Shown here in pieces: positions 54,466-63,498 of a stretch of 64,000 nucleotides of DNA. Position 1 is the stretch's first letter. Each line of letters opens with the position of its first letter. Made by a program: the position numbers and the translations under genes. This DNA comes from Nocardioidaceae bacterium (lineage in GTDB: Bacteria > Actinomycetota > Actinomycetes > Propionibacteriales > Nocardioidaceae): assembly GCA_018672315.1 (NCBI GenBank), contig CP076053.1, positions 496,001-560,000 of the forward strand, in the 5' to 3' direction. The notes beneath the pieces are model-generated. The model did not search any database. It was not told the DNA's origin and was given only the letters and a program-made list of their open reading frames with translations.

Positions 54466-54834
54466 ATGAATACGGGCGATGTCACCTTTGACCCGCGCTG
54501 GTGTCAGACTCTTGTTGAAGCGCTCGAAGACGTCATCAGCGAGACCCCTTGCATTGCGCCGGAGATAACGTTCGTGGCGGCACGAATCGATGACGGTCAG
54601 TGGTGCACTGTCTTGGTGAGAGCTGAGGTCGACGGGCCCGTGCTGGGTCGACGATGGCGATTGACTTCGTTGTCGCGACGCCAAGGCACGAGCGACCCGA
54701 TTGACCTGGCCAGCGCCGCATGGGGCAGTGAGATCGCGGAGCCGGGAGGTCCTGAAATCGACGGCGAGTCCGAGTGGGCCGCGGGACTGGTCCCGTCGCC
54801 GCAGGACGTGGCGTGGGTCGCGATCGATGCATGA
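54466..54834 (+). CDS. Hypothetical orphan protein of lower GC
   Basis: The product is 122 aa from ATG 54466; no clear ribosome-binding site was found. The sequence is acidic, with several Trp (DPRWCQTL, DGQWCTVL, ASAAWGSE, SEWAAGL) and no recognised motif. By rough counting its GC content is about 60 percent, well below its neighbours, and its codon choice includes many A/T-ending codons. It is isolated between two terminators (after katG and at 54855-54886). A transferred gene, perhaps an immunity-type protein, is one option; there is no direct evidence. Confidence 0.6.
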   Translation: MNTGDVTFDPRWCQTLVEALEDVISETPCIAPEITFVAARIDDGQWCTVLVRAEVDGPVLGRRWRLTSLSRRQGTSDPIDLASAAWGSEIAEPGGPEIDGESEWAAGLVPSPQDVAWVAIDA

Positions 54835-54854
54835 GCACGGAGCCTCACCATTTT

Positions 54855-54886
54855 GAGGGGCCCCGGGCTTCTGCCCGGGGCCCCTC
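54855..54886. terminator. Bidirectional terminator between two orphans
   Basis: A perfect 14-bp stem (left arm 54855-54868, loop ttct, right arm 54873-54886) lies between convergent genes 54466-54834 and 54893-55300. Confidence 0.85.
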
Positions 54887-54892
54887 GTGGTC

Positions 54893-55300
54893 TCAGCGGA
54901 CGGCGAAGACTGCTCGGAGCGCGGCGAGCACCGCGGGGCGTACGAGCTCGGGGGCCCCGTTCTCGAGCGCCTTGAGCAGGTCTCGCGCCTCGCGGCGCGC
55001 GCCGACCATGTGCGCAGCCTCGTGCAGCGGCATCACGTCGAGATCGACACGCGTAATCGCCGCAGGCGCCTCGCGGCCGTCTAGGACGAGATCCAGGCAC
55101 GGTGGCTGGTGTTCGCCGTAAGAGGACGTCACGACGTCCCGGTAGGCCGACGGCAGGAGCCGCAGAAGCTCATGTGTGGGAGCGCAGCAGATCACCTGCC
55201 ACTCAGGGCCACCTCCGCACGACGGGGGCCCGAAGACTCCGGGCGTCTCGTGCCCCAGGAGATCACCGACCTCAGCTGCGAGGGTGTCGCGCAGCGACAT
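54893..55300 (-). CDS. Hypothetical protein coupled to the L,D-transpeptidase
   Basis: The product is 135 aa. The ATG at 55300 shares its A with the transpeptidase TGA (TGATG), so it is probably translated by coupling. The sequence has helical ends (MSLRDTLAAEVGDLLGHE and RRAVFAVR-type C-terminus, with ARDLLKALENGAPELVRPAVL) and a Cys-containing middle (EWQVICCAPTHELLRLLP). No motif was recognised. Its codon use is more mixed than that of the neighbouring genes. It could modulate the transpeptidase or be a recent addition to the operon. The function is unknown. Confidence 0.65.
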   Translation of the reverse strand: MSLRDTLAAEVGDLLGHETPGVFGPPSCGGGPEWQVICCAPTHELLRLLPSAYRDVVTSSYGEHQPPCLDLVLDGREAPAAITRVDLDVMPLHEAAHMVGARREARDLLKALENGAPELVRPAVLAALRAVFAVR

Positions 55301-56547
55301 CAGCCCGCGAGGGCCGAGCCCTGCTTCCACTCCTTGAAGGAGACGTTCCAGTCGCCGTAGCCGTTGGTCAGCGTCATCTGACGGCTCGAGCCGGTGGTCT
55401 CGACGACGTCGCCGATGATCGTGTTGTCGTAGAGGTAGCCCGCGTTCTCCGTCGACAGACCGGTGCACCCGTGGCTCACGTTGCTGTAGCCCTGCGAACC
55501 GACCGACCACGGGGCCGCGTGGATGAACTCACCGGTGTACGTCAGGCGCATCGCGTACTCGACATCCTCGATGTTGTAGTACTCCGGGTCGTCCTCGGAG
55601 ATGCCGGTCGTCGCGGCATCCATCCGCTTCTCGCGGAACTTCTCGATGATGACCTTGGTGCCCGACCGGGTCTCGAAGCCGGGCTTGCCTCCGGAGAACG
55701 GCATGGTGGCCTCGACGGTGCCGTTGACGACGTAGGTCAGCTGCTTGGTCGCCAGGTCCACCTTCATGATGCGGCGGTCACCGACGGTGAACGACGCCTC
55801 GCGGTCCATCTGACCGTAGATGCCGTTGCCGGCGGGCAGCGAGTTCACGTCGACGCTCACGTCGACGGTGGTGCCGGGCTTCCAGTAGGTCTTCGGACGC
55901 CAGTGGGCCTCGTAGTCGCTGAGCCAGTGCCAGGCGCCGGCCTGGTTCGAGGAGTTCTCGACGTTCATGCGCTTCTCGAAGGCCTTCTTGCGCTGCACGG
56001 GGATGTCGTACTTCACGATCACCGGCATGCCCACGCCGACGGTGGAACCGTCGAGCGGGGCGATCGAGGCGTACGTCTGCTCCGACAGCGCGAGGTCGTC
56101 AGCGCTGAAGCGGCGCTTCTGCGTCGTGACGAGTCCCTGGTGGTCGGTGGCCTTGGCCCGCATCACGTACGTCGTGCCGGCCTCCAGCCGCTCGTCGGCG
56201 CGCCAGGAGGCACCGTCGTCGGTCATGGCACCGGACACCAGTCCCTTCGCGCCCTTGACGCCCTTGGCGCGGACGGCGACGCGGTCGAGGCTGCCGTCCT
56301 GCACCGAGAGCTTCACGAAGCGCGAGACCGGGACGCTGCCCGACTCCGGCAGGTTCGCCGAGATGACAGCCTGCGGCTCGGGTGCCGCCTGGCCCTCCGC
56401 ACCGGCGCTCGTGGCGTCGCCGTCCGCGGCACTGCCGTCGGTGCCGGCGCCCGTCGTGGCGCCGGTGCAACCGCTGACAGTGAGACCGAGAGCCGTCAAG
56501 GCGGCAGCGGCGAGGGTCACGCGGGTAGGACGGGGGCTGCGAGACAT
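55300..56547 (-). CDS. L,D-transpeptidase lipoprotein (YkuD family)
   Basis: The product is 415 aa. ATG 56547 has AGGAG about 4 nt upstream. The signal ends in a lipobox (TVSGC, Cys27). Two Ig-like domains follow (about 55-150 and 155-245), and the YkuD catalytic domain occupies the C-terminal third, with the active site in YSNVSHGCTGLSTENAGYLY. The usual residues after the Cys (often Arg or Leu-Asn) are Thr-Gly here. It forms 3-3 cross-links in peptidoglycan outside the membrane, like mycobacterial LdtA/LdtB. It lies 127 bp downstream of ctaF on the same strand. Confidence 0.93.
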   Translation of the reverse strand: MSRSPRPTRVTLAAAALTALGLTVSGCTGATTGAGTDGSAADGDATSAGAEGQAAPEPQAVISANLPESGSVPVSRFVKLSVQDGSLDRVAVRAKGVKGAKGLVSGAMTDDGASWRADERLEAGTTYVMRAKATDHQGLVTTQKRRFSADDLALSEQTYASIAPLDGSTVGVGMPVIVKYDIPVQRKKAFEKRMNVENSSNQAGAWHWLSDYEAHWRPKTYWKPGTTVDVSVDVNSLPAGNGIYGQMDREASFTVGDRRIMKVDLATKQLTYVVNGTVEATMPFSGGKPGFETRSGTKVIIEKFREKRMDAATTGISEDDPEYYNIEDVEYAMRLTYTGEFIHAAPWSVGSQGYSNVSHGCTGLSTENAGYLYDNTIIGDVVETTGSSRQMTLTNGYGDWNVSFKEWKQGSALAG

Positions 56548-56674
56548 GGCACTCCTACTCAGATCGACCAGTACCGAGAGTAGCAACGCACGACACCGAT
56601 CGAGAATCCTCGGTCGGTGTCGATGGTCACCCGTGACTTCACGGGCGACGAAACGCGGCGGCGTGGAGCAGCCG

Positions 56675-57070
56675 TCAGTGGGCGAACTCCCCGCGGTAGT
56701 ACTCGAAGACGAGCCCTGCCGTGGCCACGCCGCCGAGTATGAAGCCCACGCCGAAGAGCCACCAGCCGAAGACGGTGCCGAGCACCATGACGCCCAGGCA
56801 TGCCGCACACCACAGGGGCCACCAGCTGAACGGCGGGAAGAACCCGAGCTCACCGGCTCCCTCGGCAATCTCGCCGTCGAGCTTGTCCTCGGGGCGGGGC
56901 GTCATGCGCGAGGCGTGGAAGTACAGGTAGCCGAACCCCATCGACGCCAGCAGCGCCGTCATCACCAGCGCGGTGGTGCCCGTCCAGTCACCGGACAGGA
57001 ACCAGTACAGCGGGCTGAACAGCCAGACGAACGCGGCCGTGACGCCGAAGACCCATGCCTCGACCTTCAT
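56675..57070 (-). CDS. ctaF: Cytochrome c oxidase subunit IV (actinobacterial)
   Basis: The product is 131 aa with four hydrophobic segments. The actinobacterial subunit IV pattern is clear: VEAWVFGVTAAFVWLFSPLYW, then ALLASMGFGYLYFHASRM and FFPPFSWWPLWCAACLGVMVLG. It has no metal site and stabilises the aa3 oxidase in the supercomplex. It follows ctaD by 3 bp in the ctaC-ctaD-ctaF operon. Confidence 0.95.
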   Translation of the reverse strand: MKVEAWVFGVTAAFVWLFSPLYWFLSGDWTGTTALVMTALLASMGFGYLYFHASRMTPRPEDKLDGEIAEGAGELGFFPPFSWWPLWCAACLGVMVLGTVFGWWLFGVGFILGGVATAGLVFEYYRGEFAH

Positions 57071-57073
57071 CGC

Positions 57074-58843
57074 TCAGCTCTCCTCGTGGTTGCGGCGGGA
57101 CTGGTCGGACAGGGCGCTGCGTCGGCCGTACATCTGCGGAGCGTCCGAGGGGGTGCTCTCGTCCTCGATCTCGTTCTGGTCGAGCTCCAGCGCGGCGATC
57201 TCCGGGTGGTGGAGGTCGAACGCCGGGGACTCCGAGCGGATGCGCGGCAGGGTGTGGAAGTTGTGACGCGGCGGCGGGGAGGACGTCGCCCACTCCAGTG
57301 AGCGACCCCAGCCCCACGGGTCGTCGACCTCGACCTGCGGTGCGGACTTCTCGGTGACGTACACGTTCCAGAGGAACGGCAGGATCGAGAGAGCCAGCAG
57401 GAAGGCCCCGACGGTCGAGATCTGGTTCAGCGTCGTGAACCCGTCGGCCGGCAGGTAGTCGGCGTACCGGCGCGGCATCCCCTCGACGCCCAGCCAGTGC
57501 TGCACCAGGAAGGTGGTGTGGAAGCCGATGAAGAGCAGCCAGAAGTGGATCTTGCCGAGGCGCTCGTCGAGCATGCGACCCGTCATCTTCGGCCACCAGA
57601 AGTAGAAGCCGGCGAACATCGCGAACACCACCGTGCCGAAGACGACGTAGTGGAAGTGCGCGACCACGAAGTAGGAGTCCGAGAGGTGGAAGTCCAGGGG
57701 CGGCGAGGCCAGGATGACGCCGGTCAGACCACCGAAGAGGAACGTGGTCATGAAGCCCAGCGTCCACAGCATCGGTGTCTCGAACGACAGGGACCCGCCC
57801 CACATCGTGCCGATCCAGTTGAAGAACTTCACGCCTGTCGGGACGGCGATCAAGAACGTCATGCCCGAGAAGAACGCGAGGTCCACCGACCCGGTGACGT
57901 ACATGTGGTGCGCCCACACCGCGACCGAGAGGATCGCGATGCCGAGCGTCGCCCCGACCAGACCGACGTAGCCGAAGATCGGCTTGCGGCTGAAGACCGG
58001 GAGGATCTCGGTCGCGATGCCGAAGAACGGCAGCGCGATGATGTAGACCTCCGGGTGACCGAAGAACCAGAACAGGTGCTGCCAGATGATCGGGCCGCCG
58101 TGCGCGGGGTCGAACACGTGCGCGCCCAGCATGCGGTCGGCCGCGAGGCTCAGCAGCGCGGCACCGAAGATCGGGAACGCGATCAGCACGAGCAGGCTCG
58201 TGACCAGCACGTTCCAGACGAAGATCGGCATGCGGAACATCGTCATGCCGGGGGCGCGCATGCAGATGATGGTCGTGACGAAGTTGACCGCACCCAGGAT
58301 GGTGCCGAGACCGGACATCCACAGACCCATGACCCACAGGTCGCCACCGACGCCCGGCGAGTAGACACCGGTCGAGAGCGGGGTGTAGGCGAACCAGCCG
58401 AAGCTGGCCGCACCGCTCGGGGTCAGGAAGCCACCGGCGGTGATCAGGCCACCGAAGAGGAACAGCCAGTAACTGAACATGTTGAGCCGCGGGAACGCGA
58501 CGTCGGGCGCTCCGATCTGCAGCGGCATGATGAGGTTCGCGAAGCCGAAGAACAGGGGCGTCGCGAAGAGCAGCAGCATGATGGTGCCGTGCATCGTGAA
58601 GAGCTGGTTGTAGGTCTCGTCGTTGACGACCTGGGTGCCCGGGAAGGCGAGCTCGGCCCGGATCAGGAGCGCCATGAGTCCGGCCAGCAGGAACCACACG
58701 AACGACGTGCCGAGGTACAGCTTGCCGATCAGCTTGTGGTCCGTGGTGGTCAGGACGCGGACGACCTGCTCACCGATCGGCTTGCGGTCAGCGACGACGG
58801 ACGACCTCTGCGCGAAGCCGTCTGAGCTGCTGGCGGTGCTCAC
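57074..58843 (-). CDS. ctaD: Cytochrome c oxidase subunit I
   Basis: The product is 589 aa with twelve helices. The heme a/a3 and CuB sites are present: [16 protein letters not shown], the cross-linked His-Tyr in [17 protein letters not shown], the His pair in [12 protein letters not shown], and the C-terminal [14 protein letters not shown] with both heme ligands. It reduces oxygen to water and pumps protons. GTG 58843 overlaps the ctaC stop by 4 bp (GTGA). In M. tuberculosis ctaD lies elsewhere, so this operon is more complete. Confidence 0.98.
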   Translation of the reverse strand: MSTASSSDGFAQRSSVVADRKPIGEQVVRVLTTTDHKLIGKLYLGTSFVWFLLAGLMALLIRAELAFPGTQVVNDETYNQLFTMHGTIMLLLFATPLFFGFANLIMPLQIGAPDVAFPRLNMFSYWLFLFGGLITAGGFLTPSGAASFGWFAYTPLSTGVYSPGVGGDLWVMGLWMSGLGTILGAVNFVTTIICMRAPGMTMFRMPIFVWNVLVTSLLVLIAFPIFGAALLSLAADRMLGAHVFDPAHGGPIIWQHLFWFFGHPEVYIIALPFFGIATEILPVFSRKPIFGYVGLVGATLGIAILSVAVWAHHMYVTGSVDLAFFSGMTFLIAVPTGVKFFNWIGTMWGGSLSFETPMLWTLGFMTTFLFGGLTGVILASPPLDFHLSDSYFVVAHFHYVVFGTVVFAMFAGFYFWWPKMTGRMLDERLGKIHFWLLFIGFHTTFLVQHWLGVEGMPRRYADYLPADGFTTLNQISTVGAFLLALSILPFLWNVYVTEKSAPQVEVDDPWGWGRSLEWATSSPPPRHNFHTLPRIRSESPAFDLHHPEIAALELDQNEIEDESTPSDAPQMYGRRSALSDQSRRNHEES

Positions 58844-59718
58844 TGCTCACCCTCCTCGGGGTTGCCGGTGCCGACGATGCCCTCGGTGCCGGCGCTGGTC
58901 TCGCTGAACTCGGCGAAGGTCGAGGTCGTGACCCTGCCCTGGTCAGCGAGGTCCTGCAAGTGCGCGTCGTACTCCGCACGCGAGACCACGTTGACGTTGA
59001 AGAGCATGCGGGAGTGGTACGTGCCGCACAGCTCGGTGCACTTGCCCGCGTACAGCCCCTCCTCGTTCGGCACGAACGTGAAGTTGTTGTCCTTGCCGGG
59101 GATGATGTCCATCTTGAAGAGGAACGCAGGCACCCAGAACCCGTGGATGACGTCGGGGCTGCGGAGGTCGATGCGGACGGTCTCGTCCACGGGCAGCCAC
59201 AGCGTCGGGATGACCCCGCCGCCGGCGCCGCCGTCGACGACGAACGTGTCGGGGTCCTCGGGGTTCTCGTAGTTGAACGCCCACTGCCACTGGAAGCCGA
59301 CGACCTCGACGGTCTCGTCCGGCGGCGGGTCGTCGAGGATCGCGTCCTGGTACTTCACGGTCCAGTAGAAGATCGCGACGACCATCACGACGGGGACGAT
59401 CGTGTAGAAGACCTCGAGCGGCAGGTGGTACCGCGTCTGCACCGGCACCTCGTCGTCGCTGCGACGGCGGTAGCGGACCGAGACGTACGCCATGAGGCCC
59501 CAGACGCCGATGCCGACGACGGCTGCCGCCGCCCACATCCACATCCACAGGTCGTAGACCATCTGCGACTCGTTGGTGACGTTGTTCGGCAACGCCAGGC
59601 GACGGACCTGTTCTTGATCCGCCGCGGAGCAGCCCGCCAGGAGGAGGGCGAGGGCGCCGAACGAGACGCCCGCTGCGATGCGCCGCGGTCGCGCACCGAA
59701 GAGGTGGAGCCTGGTCAC
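58840..59718 (-). CDS. ctaC: Cytochrome c oxidase subunit II
   Basis: The product is 292 aa. The N-terminus is a lipoprotein signal ([13 protein letters not shown]), followed by two helices (about 55-80 and 100-120). The CuA site in the extracellular cupredoxin domain is complete: [19 protein letters not shown] and [16 protein letters not shown]. It accepts electrons from the QcrC hemes. GTG 59718 has GAGAGGC upstream. It is divergent from the cysteine desulfurase gene, with a 94-bp shared gap. Confidence 0.97.
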   Translation of the reverse strand: MTRLHLFGARPRRIAAGVSFGALALLLAGCSAADQEQVRRLALPNNVTNESQMVYDLWMWMWAAAAVVGIGVWGLMAYVSVRYRRRSDDEVPVQTRYHLPLEVFYTIVPVVMVVAIFYWTVKYQDAILDDPPPDETVEVVGFQWQWAFNYENPEDPDTFVVDGGAGGGVIPTLWLPVDETVRIDLRSPDVIHGFWVPAFLFKMDIIPGKDNNFTFVPNEEGLYAGKCTELCGTYHSRMLFNVNVVSRAEYDAHLQDLADQGRVTTSTFAEFSETSAGTEGIVGTGNPEEGEQ

Positions 59719-59800
59719 GAGTTCGAGCCTCTCTGTCGGGGCCGCACGAACAACCTGAGACTACCGGACCACTCCGTCTGAGCGTCTCTCAGATCCCCGC

Positions 59801-59806
59801 TACCGT
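59801..59806 (+). promoter_or_regulatory. -10 element (TACCGT) for leaderless cysteine desulfurase gene
   Basis: TACCGT lies 6 nt before GTG 59813; there is no ribosome-binding site. Confidence 0.5.
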
Positions 59807-59812
59807 CGGGGT

Positions 59813-61012
59813 GTGACGCAGCAGGCACCCGACACGGCGCAGCCGCCGCCGTCCGCGGCGGGAACCGCGCGCGTCCACCTGGACGCCGCCTCGGGCGAGA
59901 CCCTGCACCCGGCGGCGCGCGAGACGCTCCTGGCAGCGCTGGGACCCGCGTACGGCGACCCCCGCCGGCTGCACGGCGCCGGGCGGGACGCCCGGCTGAT
60001 GCTCGACAACGCCCGCGCGGCGATCGCGCAGAGCCTGGGGGTACGCCCCGACGAGGTGGTGCTGACCCCCTCGGGCACGCACGCCGTGCACCGCGGGCTC
60101 CGCGGACTGCTGCTCGCGCACGAACGACGGCGGCGCCGTCCCGCGCACCTGGTCGCCGGCGCGGTCGAGCACTCCTGCGTACGCCACCTCCTCGCCGCCC
60201 ACCGCGCCGCCGGCGGCGAGGCCACCGAGGTGGGGGTGGACGCCACCGGTCGCGTCGACGTCGAGCGCGTGCTCGCCGCCGGGCCCGACGTGGTCGCCCT
60301 GCAGACCGCCAACCACGAGGTGGGCACGCGCCAGGCGCTGGTGGCCCTCGAGCAGCGCCTGCTGGCCGAGGACCGGGCGGACCGGCCCGCGCCCCTGCTG
60401 TTCACCGACGCCTGCGCCACCGCCGGACGCGAGCCGCTCCCCCGTGGCTGGGTCGCCGCGCTGAGCGCCCACAAGTGGGGCGGCCCTGCCGGCGTGGGCG
60501 TGCTCGTGGTCCCCAAGGGCGTGCGCTGGCGCGACCCCGAGGTGCCCGACGACCGGGCGGACCCGCGGACGACCGGCTTCGAGAACGTGCCCGCCGCGCT
60601 GGCCGCGGCGGCAGCCCTCCAGGCCCGCGTCGCCGAACGGGCCGAGCTCGACCGCCGCCAGCGAGCGCTGATCACCCGCATCCGCGAGGAGGTCCCGCGC
60701 CTGGTCGACGACGTCGACGTCGTCGGCGACCCGGTCGACCGCCTGCCCCACGTGGTGACCTTCAGCTGCCTCTACGCCGAGGGCGAGGCGCTCGTCGCCG
60801 CTCTGGACCGGCACGGCTTCGCGGTGGACTCGGGCTCCGCCTGCAGCGCCTCGACGCTCGAGCCCAGCCACGTGCTCGCCGCGATGGGCGCGCTCACGCA
60901 CGGCAACGTACGCCTCAGCCTCGACCGCGACGTCAGCGACGCCGACGTGGACCGCTTCCTCGCCGTGCTCCCCGGGGTCGTCGCCGAGGTGCGTGCGCGG
61001 GTGGGGGTCTGA
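59813..61012 (+). CDS. Cysteine desulfurase (NifS/IscS-like)
   Basis: The product is 399 aa. The PLP fold is recognisable from VHLDAASGETLHPAARE, the DEVVLTPSGTHAVHRGL segment, the aldimine Lys in LSAHKWGGPAGVGVLV and the active-site Cys in VDSGSACSASTLEPSHVL. The enzyme takes sulfur from cysteine for iron-sulfur clusters or thiolated molecules. The TusA-like gene follows after 1 bp, so sulfur transfer to TusA is likely. The Leu/Arg-rich insertions (LLLAHERRRRR) are typical of the actinobacterial group at this locus. Confidence 0.95.
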   Translation: MTQQAPDTAQPPPSAAGTARVHLDAASGETLHPAARETLLAALGPAYGDPRRLHGAGRDARLMLDNARAAIAQSLGVRPDEVVLTPSGTHAVHRGLRGLLLAHERRRRRPAHLVAGAVEHSCVRHLLAAHRAAGGEATEVGVDATGRVDVERVLAAGPDVVALQTANHEVGTRQALVALEQRLLAEDRADRPAPLLFTDACATAGREPLPRGWVAALSAHKWGGPAGVGVLVVPKGVRWRDPEVPDDRADPRTTGFENVPAALAAAAALQARVAERAELDRRQRALITRIREEVPRLVDDVDVVGDPVDRLPHVVTFSCLYAEGEALVAALDRHGFAVDSGSACSASTLEPSHVLAAMGALTHGNVRLSLDRDVSDADVDRFLAVLPGVVAEVRARVGV

Positions 61013-61013
61013 G

Positions 61014-61268
61014 GTGGCGGACCGGTCCGATGACGGGGTGCTGGAGCTGGACTGCCGGGGCCTGCGCTGTCCGCTGCCGGTGATCAGGCTGGCGAACGCC
61101 ATCGACGACGTGCCGCCCGGCGGCCTCGTCGCGGTCGCGGCCACCGATCCCGCGACCCGGCACGACGTGCCTGCCTGGTGCCGCATGAGGCGGCACGAGT
61201 ACGTCGGGGAGGACGTCTGCGAGGACGGCACACCGCGCTACCTCGTGCGGCGGCGTCAACCCGCCTGA
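61014..61268 (+). CDS. TusA family sulfurtransferase
   Basis: The product is 84 aa from GTG 61014. The TusA signature LDCRGLRCPLPVIRLANAI with the sulfur-carrier Cys in CPLP is intact, and AATDPATRHDVPAWCR follows. It probably accepts persulfide sulfur from the cysteine desulfurase encoded just upstream and relays it to an acceptor. The stop region overlaps the convergent Nei-like gene by 13 bp. Confidence 0.93.
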   Translation: MADRSDDGVLELDCRGLRCPLPVIRLANAIDDVPPGGLVAVAATDPATRHDVPAWCRMRRHEYVGEDVCEDGTPRYLVRRRQPA

Positions 61269-62068
61269 CAGTGGGGGCACCAGAAGAGGTTGCGGTGGTC
61301 CAGCTCCGCGCGGGCCACCGGCGTGCCGCACAGCCGGCACGGCTGCCCGTCGCGGCGGTAGACGTAGTGGGCGTCGACCGACCGGGGCCGGCCGCTGGGA
61401 CGTGCCCGGTGCTCGGGCAGCGTCGTGACGATGCGGCCCGACCGCACCCCGGCGGCCAGGAGCCCGACGAGGTCCTCCCAGATCGCCTCCCGCGTCGCAC
61501 CGTCCAGGTCGCGCCCGGGCGCCATCGGCGGCACCCGCTGCCGGAACAGCACCTCGGCCCGGTAGACGTTGCCGACGCCTGCGACGACGGCCTGGTCCAT
61601 GAGCAGACGAGCGATCGGGGCGCGGGACCGGGCGACGCGGTCCAGGAAGGGGGCCGGGTCCCTGCGCCGTGCCAGCGGATCCGGCCCGAGCCGCGCCGCG
61701 ATGGCAGCGACCTCCTCGTCGGTGACCAGCTCGCACGCGATCGGACCACGCAGGTCGAACCAGCGCTCCTCGGTCAGCAGCCGCAGGCGCAGGGCACCGC
61801 GGGCAGGTGGAGCCGGCGCCGTGCCGTCGGTGAACTTGCCGTACAGGCCGAGGTGAACGTGCAGACGCAGGGGCTCACCGTCGGCCGCGGTGTACCGGTG
61901 GAAGAGGTGCTTGCCGTACGCCTCCGCCCTCGCGAACGACGCCCCGTCGAGCCGCGCCGCGCCCGCGGCGAAGCGGTCCTGCAGCGTGGACGCCGAGACC
62001 GTGGTGCCGCGGCCGACCAGCCGGGAGTGCCGCCGCGCCAGGCGGTGGATCGTGTGGCCCTCGGGCAC
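61256..62068 (-). CDS. Fpg/Nei family DNA glycosylase/AP lyase
   Basis: The product is 270 aa. It starts with PEGHTIHR, the Nei-type catalytic N-terminus (Pro nucleophile and Glu after removal of Met). The helix-two-turn-helix VAGVGNVYRAEVLF and the zinc finger CRLCGTPV with CPHCQ at the C-terminus are intact. It excises oxidised bases, more likely pyrimidines, from DNA and cleaves the AP site. GTG 62068 is 7 bp after the adoK stop, so the two genes are probably co-transcribed. The C-terminal end overlaps tusA tail to tail. Confidence 0.94.
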   Translation of the reverse strand: MPEGHTIHRLARRHSRLVGRGTTVSASTLQDRFAAGAARLDGASFARAEAYGKHLFHRYTAADGEPLRLHVHLGLYGKFTDGTAPAPPARGALRLRLLTEERWFDLRGPIACELVTDEEVAAIAARLGPDPLARRRDPAPFLDRVARSRAPIARLLMDQAVVAGVGNVYRAEVLFRQRVPPMAPGRDLDGATREAIWEDLVGLLAAGVRSGRIVTTLPEHRARPSGRPRSVDAHYVYRRDGQPCRLCGTPVARAELDHRNLFWCPHCQAG

Positions 62069-62075
62069 GGCTGGA

Positions 62076-63059
62076 TCAGGCCAGTCCGGCGAGGTGCGGG
62101 GCGAGCTCGGCGGAGGCGTCCGCGCCGTACGCCGTCGCCATGCGCGTCAGCACGGCCTCGCGCTGCAGCTCGTACTCCTGGGTGCCGACCTGCTCCAGCG
62201 CGTACGCCGCGACGAGACAGCCGAACTGGGCCGCACGCTTGAGCGTGAGGTCCCAGGTGAGGGCGGCGATGAAGCCGGCGCGGAAGGCGTCGCCCACGCC
62301 CGTCGGCTCGACGGCGTCGGCGTCGGCGACGGCTGCGACGACGATCGGCTCCTCGCCGGCCCGGGAGACGCGTACGCCGTCCTTGCCCAGCGTGGTGACC
62401 ACGGTGCCGACCCGACCCAGCAGCTCGGTGGTGTCCCACCCGGTCTTCTGCTCGGTCAGGTGCGCTTCGTACTCGTTGGAGAACAGGATGTGGGCGCCGT
62501 CGACGAGGTCGCGGATCAGCTCCCCGTCGGAGAAGGCGAGCTGCTGGGACGGGTCGGCCAGGAAGCGGTAGCCCCGCTGCCGGCACTCGTGCGTGTGCCG
62601 TCGCATGGCCTCGGGGTCGTTCGCCCCGATCAGCACGTAGTCCGCACCGCCCCGCCGCTCGGCCGCCGGCTCCAGCTCGATGTCGCGCGCCTCGGACATG
62701 GCGCCCGGGTAGAAGCTCGCGAACTGGGCCATCGTGCGGTCGGTGGTGCACACGAACCGCGCAGTGTGCTTGGTCTCGGAGAAGTGCACCGAGTCGCAGT
62801 CGACGCCGTGTCGACGCAGCCACGAACGGTAGTCGCGGAAGTCCTCGCCGACGGACCCCAGCAGCACCGGCTGCAGGCCGAGCACGCCGAGACCGAAGGC
62901 GATGTTGGCCGCCACACCACCCCGGCGCACCTCGAGGTCGTCGACCAGGAAGCTCACCGACAGCTTGTCGAGCTGGTCGACGACCAGCGACTCGGCGAAG
63001 GTGCCGCCGTAGGTCATCAGGTGGTCGGTGGCGATGGAACCGGTCACGAGCAGGGCCAC
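62076..63059 (-). CDS. adoK: Adenosine kinase (PfkB family)
   Basis: The product is 327 aa. GTG 63059 has GGAGG about 6 nt upstream. The PfkB motifs are RRGGVAANIAFGLGVLG and the C-terminal catalytic EPTGVGDAFRAGF. Segments VTGSIATDHLMTYGG, LSVSFLVDDL, ASFYPGAMSEARDIEL, IGANDPEAMRRHTHECR and ADPSQQLAF match the mycobacterial AdoK (Rv2202c) as I recall it. The enzyme phosphorylates adenosine in purine salvage and is of the sugar-kinase, not eukaryotic, type. The nei-like gene follows. Confidence 0.93.
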   Translation of the reverse strand: MALLVTGSIATDHLMTYGGTFAESLVVDQLDKLSVSFLVDDLEVRRGGVAANIAFGLGVLGLQPVLLGSVGEDFRDYRSWLRRHGVDCDSVHFSETKHTARFVCTTDRTMAQFASFYPGAMSEARDIELEPAAERRGGADYVLIGANDPEAMRRHTHECRQRGYRFLADPSQQLAFSDGELIRDLVDGAHILFSNEYEAHLTEQKTGWDTTELLGRVGTVVTTLGKDGVRVSRAGEEPIVVAAVADADAVEPTGVGDAFRAGFIAALTWDLTLKRAAQFGCLVAAYALEQVGTQEYELQREAVLTRMATAYGADASAELAPHLAGLA

Positions 63060-63158
63060 GAGGCCTCCAGGGTCGTGCGCGAGCGTCGCGCGTGTGAACG
63101 TCGTGGGTCGTGCGAAGGTTACCGCCGCGTAGCGGTTCGCCTACCCGGCGGTAGCCCC

Positions 63159-63164
63159 TAGCGT
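63159..63164 (+). promoter_or_regulatory. -10 element (TAGCGT) for leaderless small gene
   Basis: TAGCGT lies 7 nt before ATG 63172; there is no ribosome-binding site. Confidence 0.45.
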
Positions 63165-63171
63165 CGAGACC

Positions 63172-63417
63172 ATGCAGACCTCACGTCCCACCTCACGGCT
63201 GGCCTACGACGACGCCGACACCGCCGCCACGATGGCGGGCGACTGCGCCGCGGTCGCCCGCACCATGCACCTGCCGCTGCGGACGAGGGCCTTCCTCACC
63301 ACGCCGGCGCCGAGCCTGCGCTACGAGGACTTCCCCCGCGAGGTGTCCAAGCGCGACATCAGCGTCGACGCCGCCACCGCCCACCTCGCCGCGGCGCTCG
63401 AGCTGCACCTGGGCTGA
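63172..63417 (+). CDS. Small hypothetical protein
   Basis: The product is 81 aa. It has no known motif. The middle is basic (MHLPLRTRAFLTTPAPSLRYEDF) and the ends are helical (YDDADTAATMAGDCAAVART and ISVDAATAHLAAALELHLG). It is divergent from adoK and convergent with erpA, and is followed by a bidirectional terminator. The leaderless-type -10 and its position support a real gene, but its short length leaves doubt. Confidence 0.6.
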   Translation: MQTSRPTSRLAYDDADTAATMAGDCAAVARTMHLPLRTRAFLTTPAPSLRYEDFPREVSKRDISVDAATAHLAAALELHLG

Positions 63418-63440
63418 TCGACGCACCACCCGCGCACATG

Positions 63441-63478
63441 ACGAGACCCGCACCCCCGTCAGGGGATGCGGGTCTCGT
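63441..63478. terminator. Bidirectional terminator between small gene and erpA
   Basis: acgagacccgca and tgcgggtctcgt form a 12-bp stem, extended by cccc/gggg around cgtca. It serves both convergent genes. Confidence 0.85.
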
Positions 63479-63498
63479 CGTGGGTCCGGCGCCGCGAC

